Below, in pieces: positions 18,226 through 25,594 of a stretch of DNA of 41,221 nucleotides (its first letter is position 1; every line of letters starts with the position of its first letter). The notes under the pieces were generated by a model. It saw nothing but the letters and a program-made list of their open reading frames with translations. It ran no database searches and was not told the DNA's origin. Both the position numbers and the translations under genes were made by a program. Origin of the DNA: an uncultured Bacilli bacterium (GTDB lineage Bacteria > Bacillota_I > Bacilli_A > RF39 > UBA660); the NCBI GenBank assembly GCA_944350365.1, contig CALVOU010000001.1, positions 78,814 to 120,034 of the forward strand. The letters are read 5' to 3'.

Positions 18226-18750
18226 ATGAAAAAGTTAACCTTAGTCGTTATGTTGTTTACCCTCTTTGTCCTTACCTCTAATCGAGTCGAAAACAAATTA
18301 GAAATCCCTGAAGAATCGATTCGCTTTCGCGTGATTGCTAGTAGTAATAGTGAAGAAGATCAAAGGACAAAAGAATTAGTCAAGGAAGCCGTTCAAGAAG
18401 AATTATATCGTTCATTAATGAAAAGTGATAATATCGAAGAAGTCCGTCAAATTACAACAGAAAAATTACCCGAATATCGCCATATAGTCGAACAAACTTT
18501 AGAAGGAACAGAAAATAAATTTACTATTGATTATGGACTTAATTATTTTCCTGAAAAGATGTATAATGGCATTCATTATCCACCAGGCAAATATGAATCA
18601 TTAGTGATTACTTTAGGTAAAGGCCAAGGTGACAATTGGTGGTGTGTTCTCTTTCCCCCTTTATGTTTATTAGAAGCTACAGAAAGTAGTAATTCAGAAG
18701 ATATAGAATATAGTTTCTTTTTTCAAGAGATATTAGATAAATATTTTTAA
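18226..18750 (+). CDS. spoIIR: Stage II sporulation protein R
   Basis: 174 aa secreted signalling protein. In B. subtilis SpoIIR is made in the forespore, exported into the intermembrane space and triggers SpoIIGA to process pro-SigE in the mother cell. Signatures are an N-terminal signal peptide (MKKLTLVVMLFTLFVLTSNR), IRFRVIASSNSEEDQRTKELVKEAV, and YPPGKYESLVITLGKGQGDNWWCVLFPPLC. The family-defining WWCVLFPP segment is intact. AAGGAGAG precedes ATG 18226. The gene is shorter than some homologues, ending soon after the conserved core. Confidence 0.96.
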   Translation: MKKLTLVVMLFTLFVLTSNRVENKLEIPEESIRFRVIASSNSEEDQRTKELVKEAVQEELYRSLMKSDNIEEVRQITTEKLPEYRHIVEQTLEGTENKFTIDYGLNYFPEKMYNGIHYPPGKYESLVITLGKGQGDNWWCVLFPPLCLLEATESSNSEDIEYSFFFQEILDKYF

Positions 18751-18766
18751 TAGTTTAACTAAAAGT

Positions 18767-18803
18767 AAAGCTTTCTACATAGTGTTAAGTAGGAGGCTTT
18801 TTT
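18767..18803 (+). promoter_or_regulatory. Terminator/anti-Shine-Dalgarno hairpin directly before ytaF/mntP-like start
   Basis: AAAGCTTTCTAC (18767-18778) can pair over 12 positions (two G-U) with GTAGGAGGCTTT (18789-18800), followed by TTT and the ATG at 18804. The right arm contains the AGGAGG ribosome binding site. The structure can act as terminator after spoIIR, as a translation block for the next gene, or both. Confidence 0.6.
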
Positions 18804-19334
18804 ATGTCACTAATGATGATGTTTATGTTAGCTATAGGATTAAGCATGGATGCCTTTTCCTTATCATTGATTTATGGAACTTTAAATATGAGTAAAAGTT
18901 TAAATAGTAAAATGAGTATTATGGTATCTCTTTTTCATTTTTTTATGCCGATTTTAGGGTACTACTTAGGTAGATGGATACTAAATATTATTGGAATTGA
19001 TCCAGAAATTATTGTCGGAGTAATTTTTATTGCGCTAGCTATCGAGATGTTGTTATCGTTAAAAAAAGAAGAACAAGTAAAAATACTGACCAATATTTTT
19101 TCCGTAATGGTATTTGCCTTTACCGTAAGTATCGACAGTTTTAGTATCGGAATTGGATTAGGTGCATTAAAAAATGAAATTCTGATACCTAGTTTTTTAT
19201 TTAGTATAACGTCTGGTTTATTTACCTATATAGGAGTAAATCTCGGAAAAACCCTAGTGAATAAATTAGGAAAGATAACTACTTTAATTGGTAGTTTAAT
19301 TCTATTTGTTTTAGGATTTTATTATTTATGGTAA
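18804..19334 (+). CDS. MntP/YtaF-type membrane protein
   Basis: 176 aa with about six membrane segments in two similar halves. The first half carries GLSMDAFSLS and the second SIDSFSIGIG, corresponding to the paired acidic motifs of the MntP manganese efflux and YtaF sporulation membrane protein group. Placement beside spoIIR favours the YtaF branch, whose function is not established; manganese export is the alternative. Expression may depend on the hairpin that overlaps its ribosome binding site. Confidence 0.78.
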   Translation: MSLMMMFMLAIGLSMDAFSLSLIYGTLNMSKSLNSKMSIMVSLFHFFMPILGYYLGRWILNIIGIDPEIIVGVIFIALAIEMLLSLKKEEQVKILTNIFSVMVFAFTVSIDSFSIGIGLGALKNEILIPSFLFSITSGLFTYIGVNLGKTLVNKLGKITTLIGSLILFVLGFYYLW

Positions 19335-19441
19335 AGTTTTGACAAAAAACAGAAGAATTTTAATCATAAATTAAAGAAATCTATAAAGAAATATGGTATA
19401 GTTAAGGTATAAGTACAAATGTAAGAAAAGAAGGGTGAAAA

Positions 19442-20290
19442 ATGTTAGTAAATAGTAAAGAAATTTTATTAGAGGCCAAAAAAGGTCACTATGCCATTCC
19501 TCATTTTAATATCAATAACTTGGAGTGGGCAAAGTATATTTTAGAAGAGATGGAACATTTACAAAAACCAGTTATATTAGGCGTTAGTGAAGGAGCTTGT
19601 AAATATATGGGAGGTTTCGATGTCATCGTAGGCATGGTAAAAGGTTTGATTAAAGACTTAAATATTACGATTCCTGTTTGTCTACATGTCGATCATGGGA
19701 CAAGCTTTGAAACTTGTAAAAAGGCAATTGATGCTGGATTTACTTCTGTAATGATCGATGCTTCTAAATTACCATTAGAAGAAAATATTCGCGTAACAAA
19801 AGAAGTAGTGGATTATGCACATAGTCGTGGAGTAACTGTAGAAGCAGAAATTGGTCATATCGGTGGAACTGAGGACAATATTACTAGTACAAGTAATAAT
19901 GCTCGTTTAGATGAGTGCATTACTTTAGTAAAAGAAACCAATATTGATTCTCTTGCGCCTGCCTTAGGAAGTGTACATGGTTTATACAAAGGTGAACCTA
20001 ATCTTGATTTTAAAACGATGAAAGAAATATCTGAACATCTTGAGGTTCCTTTAGTTTTACATGGTGGTACTGGGATACCTGAATATCAAATTAAAGAAGC
20101 AATTAGCTGTGGAATCAATAAAATCAATATCAATACCGAACTACAAATCGCTTGGCATGATGCTGTAAGTAAGTTTATAGCGGAAAATCCTAATTCTTAC
20201 GATCCAAGAAAAGTAATCGGTAGTGGCGAGAAAGCAATTAAAGAAAAAGTAGAAGAGAAAGTAAATCTCTTTATGAACCGTTTATCATAG
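19442..20290 (+). CDS. fba: Class II fructose-bisphosphate aldolase
   Basis: 282 aa zinc-dependent aldolase that cleaves fructose-1,6-bisphosphate in glycolysis. Signatures are PVCLHVDHGTSFETCKKAID (first zinc-ligand histidine and catalytic Asp), EAEIGHIGGTEDN, SVHGLYKG and VLHGGTGIP near the C-terminal substrate site. The length matches FbaA. GGGTGA (19433-19438) precedes ATG 19442. Possible promoters upstream are an extended -10 TGGTATAGT at ~19395-19402 and TTGACA at 19339. A tagatose-bisphosphate specificity cannot be excluded by motif alone. Confidence 0.94.
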   Translation: MLVNSKEILLEAKKGHYAIPHFNINNLEWAKYILEEMEHLQKPVILGVSEGACKYMGGFDVIVGMVKGLIKDLNITIPVCLHVDHGTSFETCKKAIDAGFTSVMIDASKLPLEENIRVTKEVVDYAHSRGVTVEAEIGHIGGTEDNITSTSNNARLDECITLVKETNIDSLAPALGSVHGLYKGEPNLDFKTMKEISEHLEVPLVLHGGTGIPEYQIKEAISCGINKININTELQIAWHDAVSKFIAENPNSYDPRKVIGSGEKAIKEKVEEKVNLFMNRLS

Positions 20291-20327
20291 AAAAAATACA
20301 ATATAATAGAGATACAGGGAGGTAAAT

Positions 20328-21584
20328 ATGAAAGTGTTAAAAATAAACGGCGGTAAAACGCTGAGTGGAACCGTAAGAATAAGTGGATCTAAAAATGCAT
20401 CGGTTGCGTTAATTCCAGCTACCATCTTAGCAGATGATGAAGTAACGATCTGTAATGTTCCAGAGATTACCGATACAGATGCACTAACAGAAATATTAAA
20501 ATATTTAGGTGCTGATGTAAAAAGAGCTAGTGAAAGTATTTTGATCGATCCTAAACCAATTGTAAATAAAGAAATTCCTGAAGAAATGTCAAACAAATTA
20601 CGTGCCTCATACTATTTTATGGCGGTGTTACTCGCGAAGTTCAAACATGTGGAAATGTATTTCCCAGGAGGATGTGCGATAGGAGCTAGACCAATTGATC
20701 AGACGTTAAAAGGATTTGAAGCTTTAGGAGCAAAAATCAAAGAGGAAAATAATAAATATACGATTGATGCCGATGAATTGACAGGAGCTCATGTTTACTT
20801 AGACATGCCTAGTGTAGGAGCAACGATCAATACCATGTTAGTAGCTGTTAAATCCAAAGGTGAAACTATTATTGAAAATGCAGCTAAAGAACCAGAAATT
20901 GTTAATGTTGCGACCTTCTTAAATAATATGGGAGCCAAAATTACTGGAGCAGGAACAAGCGAAATTAGAATTAAAGGTGTAGAATCTTTAAAAGGCTGTT
21001 ACACAGAAGTAATTCCTGATCGAATTGAAAGTGGTACGTATATTATTGCGGGTGCCTTAATGGGAAATTATCTAAAGATTGATAATATTATTCCTGAACA
21101 TGTAGAAACTTTAATTTTAAAATTAAAAGAAATGGGAGTCGACATGGAAGTAGGAGCAGATTATATTTATGTTTCAAAAAAGGACAAGATGAAGCCAGTA
21201 CATATTAAAACCCTTGGTTATCCTGGTTTTCCAACCGATCTACAACAGCCAATTACCGCTTTGTTAACACAATGTGATGGGGAATCCATTCTTCAAGAAA
21301 CCGTTTACGAAAATCGTTTTAAAAATGTACCATACTTAAACAGTATGGGCGCAAATATTACGCAAAAACAAGATACAATTATGATTAAGGGAAAAACTAA
21401 ACTTCAAGGGAAAACCGTGGAAGCAACTGATTTAAGAGCCGGAGCTTGTTTAGTATTAGCTGGATTAGCCGCTGAAGGAACAACGACAATTAGGAATATT
21501 GGTCCTGTTCTTCGTGGATATGAAAATATTATTGAGAAGCTTAATGAAATCGGTGCCGATGTAAAAATTGTCGAAGAAGAGTAA
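20328..21584 (+). CDS. murA: UDP-N-acetylglucosamine 1-carboxyvinyltransferase
   Basis: 418 aa. Catalyses the first committed step of peptidoglycan synthesis by transferring enolpyruvyl from PEP to UDP-GlcNAc. The phosphomycin-sensitive catalytic Cys116 is in FPGGCAIGARPIDQTLKGFEALGA. Other signatures are GSKNASVALIPATIL near the N-terminus and DLRAGACLVLAGLAAEGTT near the C-terminus. GGGAGG is the ribosome binding site, and a TATAAT lies between fba and murA. Whether it is the MurA or MurZ paralogue cannot be told from one copy. Confidence 0.97.
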   Translation: MKVLKINGGKTLSGTVRISGSKNASVALIPATILADDEVTICNVPEITDTDALTEILKYLGADVKRASESILIDPKPIVNKEIPEEMSNKLRASYYFMAVLLAKFKHVEMYFPGGCAIGARPIDQTLKGFEALGAKIKEENNKYTIDADELTGAHVYLDMPSVGATINTMLVAVKSKGETIIENAAKEPEIVNVATFLNNMGAKITGAGTSEIRIKGVESLKGCYTEVIPDRIESGTYIIAGALMGNYLKIDNIIPEHVETLILKLKEMGVDMEVGADYIYVSKKDKMKPVHIKTLGYPGFPTDLQQPITALLTQCDGESILQETVYENRFKNVPYLNSMGANITQKQDTIMIKGKTKLQGKTVEATDLRAGACLVLAGLAAEGTTTIRNIGPVLRGYENIIEKLNEIGADVKIVEEE

Positions 21585-21654
21585 ATGAGTAGTCTAAACT
21601 TCCTAAAAAAGAATACAATAATGATAAAGAAGATTCTTTTTACTTGGAGGTAGT

Positions 21655-22377
21655 ATGAAAAAGTATCGAAAATATCTTATCTTATTAGCGATAGTCTTAA
21701 GTGTTTTTGGAATCTACCACGTTTTTGCGAGTAGCGAAATTAATTATATTGCGCTTGGAGATTCGGTGGCAGAAGGAAGAAATCCCTATGGAGAAATTGG
21801 GTATGGATATGCTGATTACCTAAGGGATATGCTAAATGAGAAGAAAAAATTAAATTACTATCAAAAGTATGCCAAAAGTGGTTATCAAACAAGGGATATG
21901 ATCACAAAGATTCAAGAAGATAATCAATTAAAAAAAGATTTACGAGAATCAGATTTAGTAACGATTTCTATTGGGGCTAATGATTTTTTAGGAAAAATCG
22001 ATATTAGTAATCTAAGTCTAGATATCATCAAAAGTTTTAAAAATATAATTGAAGAAATCTTTCCTGATGTAGAAGAATGTATCAAAGAAGTCAGAAAGTA
22101 CGCAAAAGGAGATTTAATTATCGTCGGGTATTATAATCCGATTCCCTTCTTGTTTAATACCAGTCAAAAAGAATTAGATGAACTGTTTGCTTATATCGAT
22201 GATGAGTATCAAAATATTGCGAAAAAATATGGCGCAATCTATATTTCCAATTATCAGCTGTTTAAGGAAAATAAAGATTTCCTACCTAATCCTTTAGATA
22301 TTCATCCTAATATTAAAGGATATCAAGAAATGGCAGAAAAAATCATGGAATATTTAGAAACAAACAAAGTCCTATAA
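21655..22377 (+). CDS. SGNH/GDSL-family lipase or esterase
   Basis: 240 aa, probably secreted or membrane-anchored (hydrophobic residues ~7-25 after a basic start). Block I is YIALGDSVAEG with Ser37, block III is SIGANDFLG, and block V is DIHPNIKGY near residue 220, giving the Ser-Asp-His set. SGNH enzymes cleave esters, including acyl groups on lipids or cell-wall polymers; substrate here is unknown. Its 3' end overlaps its terminator. Confidence 0.9.
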   Translation: MKKYRKYLILLAIVLSVFGIYHVFASSEINYIALGDSVAEGRNPYGEIGYGYADYLRDMLNEKKKLNYYQKYAKSGYQTRDMITKIQEDNQLKKDLRESDLVTISIGANDFLGKIDISNLSLDIIKSFKNIIEEIFPDVEECIKEVRKYAKGDLIIVGYYNPIPFLFNTSQKELDELFAYIDDEYQNIAKKYGAIYISNYQLFKENKDFLPNPLDIHPNIKGYQEMAEKIMEYLETNKVL

Positions 22378-22388
22378 AGGGCTTTTTT
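22366..22388 (+). terminator. Terminator overlapping the SGNH hydrolase stop
   Basis: AAAGTCC (22366-22372) pairs with GGGCTTT (22379-22385) with one G-U, then more T. The stop codon is in the loop. Confidence 0.75.
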
Positions 22389-22401
22389 CATGAAAAAAAG
22401 C

Positions 22402-22430
22402 TTGCCAAAAGAAAAAATGTTTGCTACAAT
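22402..22430 (+). promoter_or_regulatory. SigA promoter of rpmE
   Basis: TTGCCA (22402-22407), exactly 17 nt, TACAAT (22425-22430). Confidence 0.85.
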
Positions 22431-22436
22431 AAACTA

Positions 22437-22520
22437 GCATTTAATTACTATGGTTGATTAGTCGATCATGGCGAAGAGAAAGCTCAATGATTCCTAGAAT
22501 ATCTAGGGTGAAAGGAGAGA
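22437..22520 (+). promoter_or_regulatory. Structured 5' leader of rpmE (candidate L31 autoregulatory leader)
   Basis: About 85 nt of leader lies between promoter and start. It holds two hairpins: ATGGTTGA pairing with TCGATCAT (with G-U pairs, ~22449-22470), and CCTAGA-ATA-TCTAGG (~22493-22508) just before the ribosome binding site AAAGGAGAG. L31 leaders that bind their own protein are known in Firmicutes; this match is by position and structure only. Confidence 0.45.
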
Positions 22521-22525
22521 AAAAT

Positions 22526-22729
22526 ATGAAAGCAGGAATTCATCCAAAAGTAGTTGAAGCTACTGTAACATGTGCTTGTGGAGAAACGTTTAAAGTAATG
22601 TCTACAAAACCTGAGATCAACGTCGAAGTTTGTTCAAAATGTCATCCATTCTATACAGGAAAACAAACAAGAGCTTCTAAGACTGGTAGAGTAGAAAAAT
22701 TCAATAAAAAATATGGTTTAGACCAATAA
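22526..22729 (+). CDS. rpmE: 50S ribosomal protein L31 (zinc-binding form)
   Basis: 67 aa. A central-protuberance ribosomal protein bridging the subunits. It starts [20 protein letters not shown] and has the zinc ligands CxC...CxxC (TCACGETF and [13 protein letters not shown]), so it is the zinc-containing C+ type. The ATG at 22526 follows AAAGGAGAG; the longer frame from 22454 is leader sequence, not protein. Confidence 0.97.
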   Translation: MKAGIHPKVVEATVTCACGETFKVMSTKPEINVEVCSKCHPFYTGKQTRASKTGRVEKFNKKYGLDQ

Positions 22730-22758
22730 ACAAAGTCAATAATGGCTTTGTTTTTTTT
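22730..22758 (+). terminator. Terminator after rpmE
   Basis: ACAAAGTC (22730-22737) and GGCTTTGT (22744-22751) pair with one mismatch or wobble and are followed by a run of T. Confidence 0.85.
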
Positions 22759-22874
22759 CGCTCAAACAAGTGTAAAAAAATTAGAGGTAAATAAAAAGTT
22801 ATGCTATACTTATCTTATTATCTACAAGGTTAATAAAAATGAATTGTGATATAATAAAAAATGGAGGGTAAAAT

Positions 22875-23327
22875 ATGAAAATAGGAATAGCTAGTGATCA
22901 TCGTGGCTATAAATTAAAATCAAAAATTGTTGCATATTTACAAAAAAAAGGAGTAGAGGTAGAAGATATCGGAACTTTTTCCACAGAATCTGTGGATTAT
23001 CCAATCTATGCTTTTAAATTATCCACTAGTGTTGTGGAAAAAAATGTAGATCTTGGTATTGCCATCTGTGGTAGTGGAATTGGTATTTCGATTGCCTGCA
23101 ATAAAGTAAAAGGAATTCGTTGTGCTAAAGTAGATAGTGTTAAAGAAGCCAAACTTTGCCGGTTGGATAATGATGCTAATATTCTTGCTTTAAATGGTTC
23201 AATGCCAACATACAAAGCATTAGATATTGTTGATGCTTATTTAAATACAAAACATGAACCTGTAGAACGTCATGATAGAAGAATCCAAGAAATTACAGAT
23301 TATGAGGAGAATAACAATGAGCGTTAA
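22875..23327 (+). CDS. rpiB: Ribose-5-phosphate isomerase B (RpiB/LacAB family)
   Basis: 150 aa sugar-phosphate isomerase of the pentose phosphate pathway. Signatures are KIGIASDHRGYKLK at the N-terminus, SVDYPIYA, and the active-site GIAICGSGIGISIACNK with catalytic Cys, followed by RRIQEI at the C-terminus. Related LacA/LacB or allose isomerases share the fold, but a single gene with this motif set fits RpiB. It overlaps the next gene by 11 nt, beginning an operon rpiB-DUF1146-spoIIQ-like. Confidence 0.93.
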   Translation: MKIGIASDHRGYKLKSKIVAYLQKKGVEVEDIGTFSTESVDYPIYAFKLSTSVVEKNVDLGIAICGSGIGISIACNKVKGIRCAKVDSVKEAKLCRLDNDANILALNGSMPTYKALDIVDAYLNTKHEPVERHDRRIQEITDYEENNNER

Positions 23328-23514
23328 ATTTTTTCTTTATGTTGTCGTAACAATATTAGTGATTTGGGCATTAGACGGAGTAAACATTAATCATATATTT
23401 AAAAAGAATCGTGTTGTTCAAGCTCGAGTTTTTTATGTGCTATTAGCTTTCGCACTTGTTCAACTAATTACATCATTTATTTATGACTTTTATTTAGCTT
23501 CAAAAATAATTTAA
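23317..23514 (+). CDS. DUF1146 (YwzB-like) small membrane protein
   Basis: 65 aa with two hydrophobic helices separated by a basic loop (HIFKKNRVVQARVFYVLLAF). This KKxRxxQAR loop followed by a second helix is typical of DUF1146/YwzB, a small family of unknown function often near murA and spoIIQ or spoIID in Bacilli. ATG 23317 follows GAGGAGA; the 11-nt overlap with rpiB suggests coupling. Confidence 0.78.
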   Translation: MSVKFFLYVVVTILVIWALDGVNINHIFKKNRVVQARVFYVLLAFALVQLITSFIYDFYLASKII

Positions 23515-23566
23515 AAAAATGTATAAATCTTTTTTTATTGTCAACACTTTTAATGAGGTGAAGAAA

Positions 23567-24205
23567 ATGAAAAAGAGATTAGTCCTAAAACCATTCGTCA
23601 TTCCTACCATATATTCTATCTTTGTGGTTGCTTTAATTGTCGGACTTTTTGTATCGATCAATATGGGAAGTGAACAAAACGATGAAAATACCTATGTATC
23701 AGGTACGATATTAGATGAATATGTACCAGTAGTGAATACGACGGAACAAGAAGAGGTAACGATTGCGAAACCGTATATAAGTGAAAATGTAAAAATCGGA
23801 AAAAATTATTACGATTATCAAGATCAGGAAGAAGAACAAAAGAATTCTATCATCTATCATGAAAATACTTATATGCAAAATTCCGGAATCGATTACGTCC
23901 AAGATGATATTTTCGACGTAGTCAGTATCTTAGATGGCGAGGTAATCGAAGTAGAAGACAAAGAATTACTTGGTAAAAGTGTAACTATCAGACACAATAA
24001 CGAAATAATAAGTGTTTACCAAAGTCTAAGCGAAGTGACTGTAAAAAAAGGTGATCAAGTAACAAGTGGACAAGTAATCGGCAAAAGTGGTACTTGTGAA
24101 CTAAATAAAGAATTAAATAATCATCTTCATTTTGAATTGACAGTAAAAGGACAATTAGTAGATCCTGAAAACTATTTTGGAAAAAAATTATCTGAAATAG
24201 AATAA
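23567..24205 (+). CDS. spoIIQ: SpoIIQ-like degenerate LytM (M23) protein
   Basis: 212 aa. One membrane helix (about residues 11-30) precedes an external LytM-fold domain (about 100-200). In B. subtilis SpoIIQ is a forespore membrane protein whose outside domain binds SpoIIIAH to form the channel across the septum. Here the zinc site is degraded: the first ligand His is N105 (NSGID) and the YAH His is replaced in YQSL, while H186/H188 (HLHFEL) remain. It is therefore unlikely to be an active peptidase and more likely structural. Position directly before spoIIID and mbl matches the conserved sporulation block and supports the name. Confidence 0.8.
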   Translation: MKKRLVLKPFVIPTIYSIFVVALIVGLFVSINMGSEQNDENTYVSGTILDEYVPVVNTTEQEEVTIAKPYISENVKIGKNYYDYQDQEEEQKNSIIYHENTYMQNSGIDYVQDDIFDVVSILDGEVIEVEDKELLGKSVTIRHNNEIISVYQSLSEVTVKKGDQVTSGQVIGKSGTCELNKELNNHLHFELTVKGQLVDPENYFGKKLSEIE

Positions 24206-24224
24206 GCTTCATTCATAAAGCCGC

Positions 24225-24247
24225 CTAGTAAAAATATAATTTACTAG
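24225..24247 (+). promoter_or_regulatory. Perfect palindrome around the -10 of spoIIID
   Basis: CTAGTAAA (24225-24232) and TTTACTAG (24240-24247) flank a 7-nt centre that carries most of TATAAT (24235-24240). TTCATA at ~24212 lies 17 nt upstream of the -10. It could be an operator, or a terminator-like hairpin after spoIIQ; no T run follows, which favours an operator. Confidence 0.5.
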
Positions 24248-24260
24248 AAAGAGGGTATAT

Positions 24261-24521
24261 ATGAATAAAGCAATGATAGTAAGAGCCGAGACTTTAGCCG
24301 ACTATATTATTCATACAAAAAGTACAATTAGAGAGACAGCTAAGGTCTATCATATTAGTAAAAGTACCGTTCACAAAGATGTCAAAGAACGTCTACTAGA
24401 AATTAATCCTGAAAAGTATTGTCAAGTAGAAGAAATATTCAAAAAACATCTAGAAATTAGACATATTAAAGGTGGTGAATCCACTAAGCGGAAATATTCA
24501 AAGCTAAAAGAAAAAGTATAG
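24261..24521 (+). CDS. spoIIID: Sporulation transcriptional regulator SpoIIID
   Basis: 86 aa HTH DNA-binding protein that, in B. subtilis, adjusts the SigE regulon in the mother cell. It has RAETLADYIIHTKSTIRETAKVYHISKSTVHKDVKERL, the SpoIIID HTH, followed by a basic C-terminal helix (STKRKYSKLKEK). Length and sequence are typical. GAGGG precedes ATG 24261. mbl/mreB begins 11 nt after its stop. Confidence 0.96.
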   Translation: MNKAMIVRAETLADYIIHTKSTIRETAKVYHISKSTVHKDVKERLLEINPEKYCQVEEIFKKHLEIRHIKGGESTKRKYSKLKEKV

Positions 24522-24532
24522 GAAGTGATAAA

Positions 24533-25516
24533 GTGCGTGATATTGGAATAGATTTAGGAACAACCAATATATTGATCTATGTTAAAGGAAAAGGCGTTGT
24601 ATTAAATGAACCTAGTGTAGTTAGTATTGATACCAATACCAAAAAAGTATTAGCGGTAGGAAAAGAAGCCAAAGAGATGCTAGGAAGAACACCGGGCAAA
24701 GTAAAAGCAATAAAACCGATGAAAGATGGGGTTATCGCTGACTTTGAAATTACGGAAGAAATGCTTAATCGTTTTATCAAGAAAGCAATTGGAAAAAATA
24801 TTTTATCTAAACCGAGAATCTTGATCTGTTGCCCTTCCAATATTACGGGTGTAGAGAAAAATGCGATCAAAGAGATTGCAGAAAGAACTGGTGCTAGAAA
24901 AGTATTTCTAGAGGAGGAACCTAAAGTTGCAGCAGTTGGTGCCGGTATCGACATTGCGAAACCTAGTGGAAGTATGGTAATCGACATTGGTGGTGGAACG
25001 ACAGATATTGCGGTATTATCTTTAGGGGGAATAGTAACTAGTGATTCAATAAAAGTAGCAGGAAATACCTTTGATGAGGATATTGCGAATTACATCAAAG
25101 AAAAATATAAAGTAATTATCGGAGAAAAAACTTCTGAAGATATCAAAACTAGTATCGGTACAGTAATCAAAGATAAAAATAATCGCGAAATTGAGATTAC
25201 CGGTCGTAGTGTTTCTAGTGGCTTACCAGAAACGGTAAAAGTGAACTCCAACGATATTGAAGAGGCACTCCGTGAAGATATAAAAAGAATCATTCTTTCT
25301 GCCAAAGGTGTTTTAGAGAAGACCCCACCAGAATTATCTGCTGATATTGCAGAAAAAGGTATTGTATTAACCGGTGGAGGAGCACTGATTAATGGCTTAG
25401 TTGGCAAACTAAAAGAAGAACTAAAAGTTCCTGTCTTTATCTCAGACAATCCCCTAACTAATGTAGTAGAAGGAACAGGAATCTTATTAGATAATATATA
25501 TTTAATCGATAACTAG
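24533..25516 (+). CDS. mbl: MreB/Mbl rod-shape actin homologue
   Basis: 327 aa bacterial actin that organises side-wall synthesis. Phosphate 1 motif DIGIDLGTTNILIYVKGKGV, connect 1 and phosphate 2 VIDIGGGTTDIAVLSLGG, and adenosine motif GIVLTGGGALINGL are all present. Start is GTG 24533 with AGGAAGTG as ribosome binding site. Location after spoIIID matches the mbl copy in Bacilli, so Mbl is preferred to MreB or MreBH, but sequence alone does not separate them. Confidence 0.93.
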   Translation: MRDIGIDLGTTNILIYVKGKGVVLNEPSVVSIDTNTKKVLAVGKEAKEMLGRTPGKVKAIKPMKDGVIADFEITEEMLNRFIKKAIGKNILSKPRILICCPSNITGVEKNAIKEIAERTGARKVFLEEEPKVAAVGAGIDIAKPSGSMVIDIGGGTTDIAVLSLGGIVTSDSIKVAGNTFDEDIANYIKEKYKVIIGEKTSEDIKTSIGTVIKDKNNREIEITGRSVSSGLPETVKVNSNDIEEALREDIKRIILSAKGVLEKTPPELSADIAEKGIVLTGGGALINGLVGKLKEELKVPVFISDNPLTNVVEGTGILLDNIYLIDN

Positions 25517-25537
25517 AAAAATAGTTATCTTTTTTTT
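25508..25537 (+). terminator. Terminator overlapping the mbl stop
   Basis: GATAACTA (25508-25515) and TAGTTATC (25522-25529) around GAAAAA, then T8. It separates the chromosomal core block from the agr region. Confidence 0.9.
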
Positions 25538-25594
25538 GCTTCTAAATAGGAAAAATATGGTAAAATGTCTAAAAAAGGGGCCAAAAAAAAGAGG

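Noticed and set aside
18751-18803. A yybP-ykoY manganese riboswitch before the MntP-like gene
   Set aside because: Only 53 nt separate it from spoIIR, too short for the conserved aptamer, and its core sequence is not seen.
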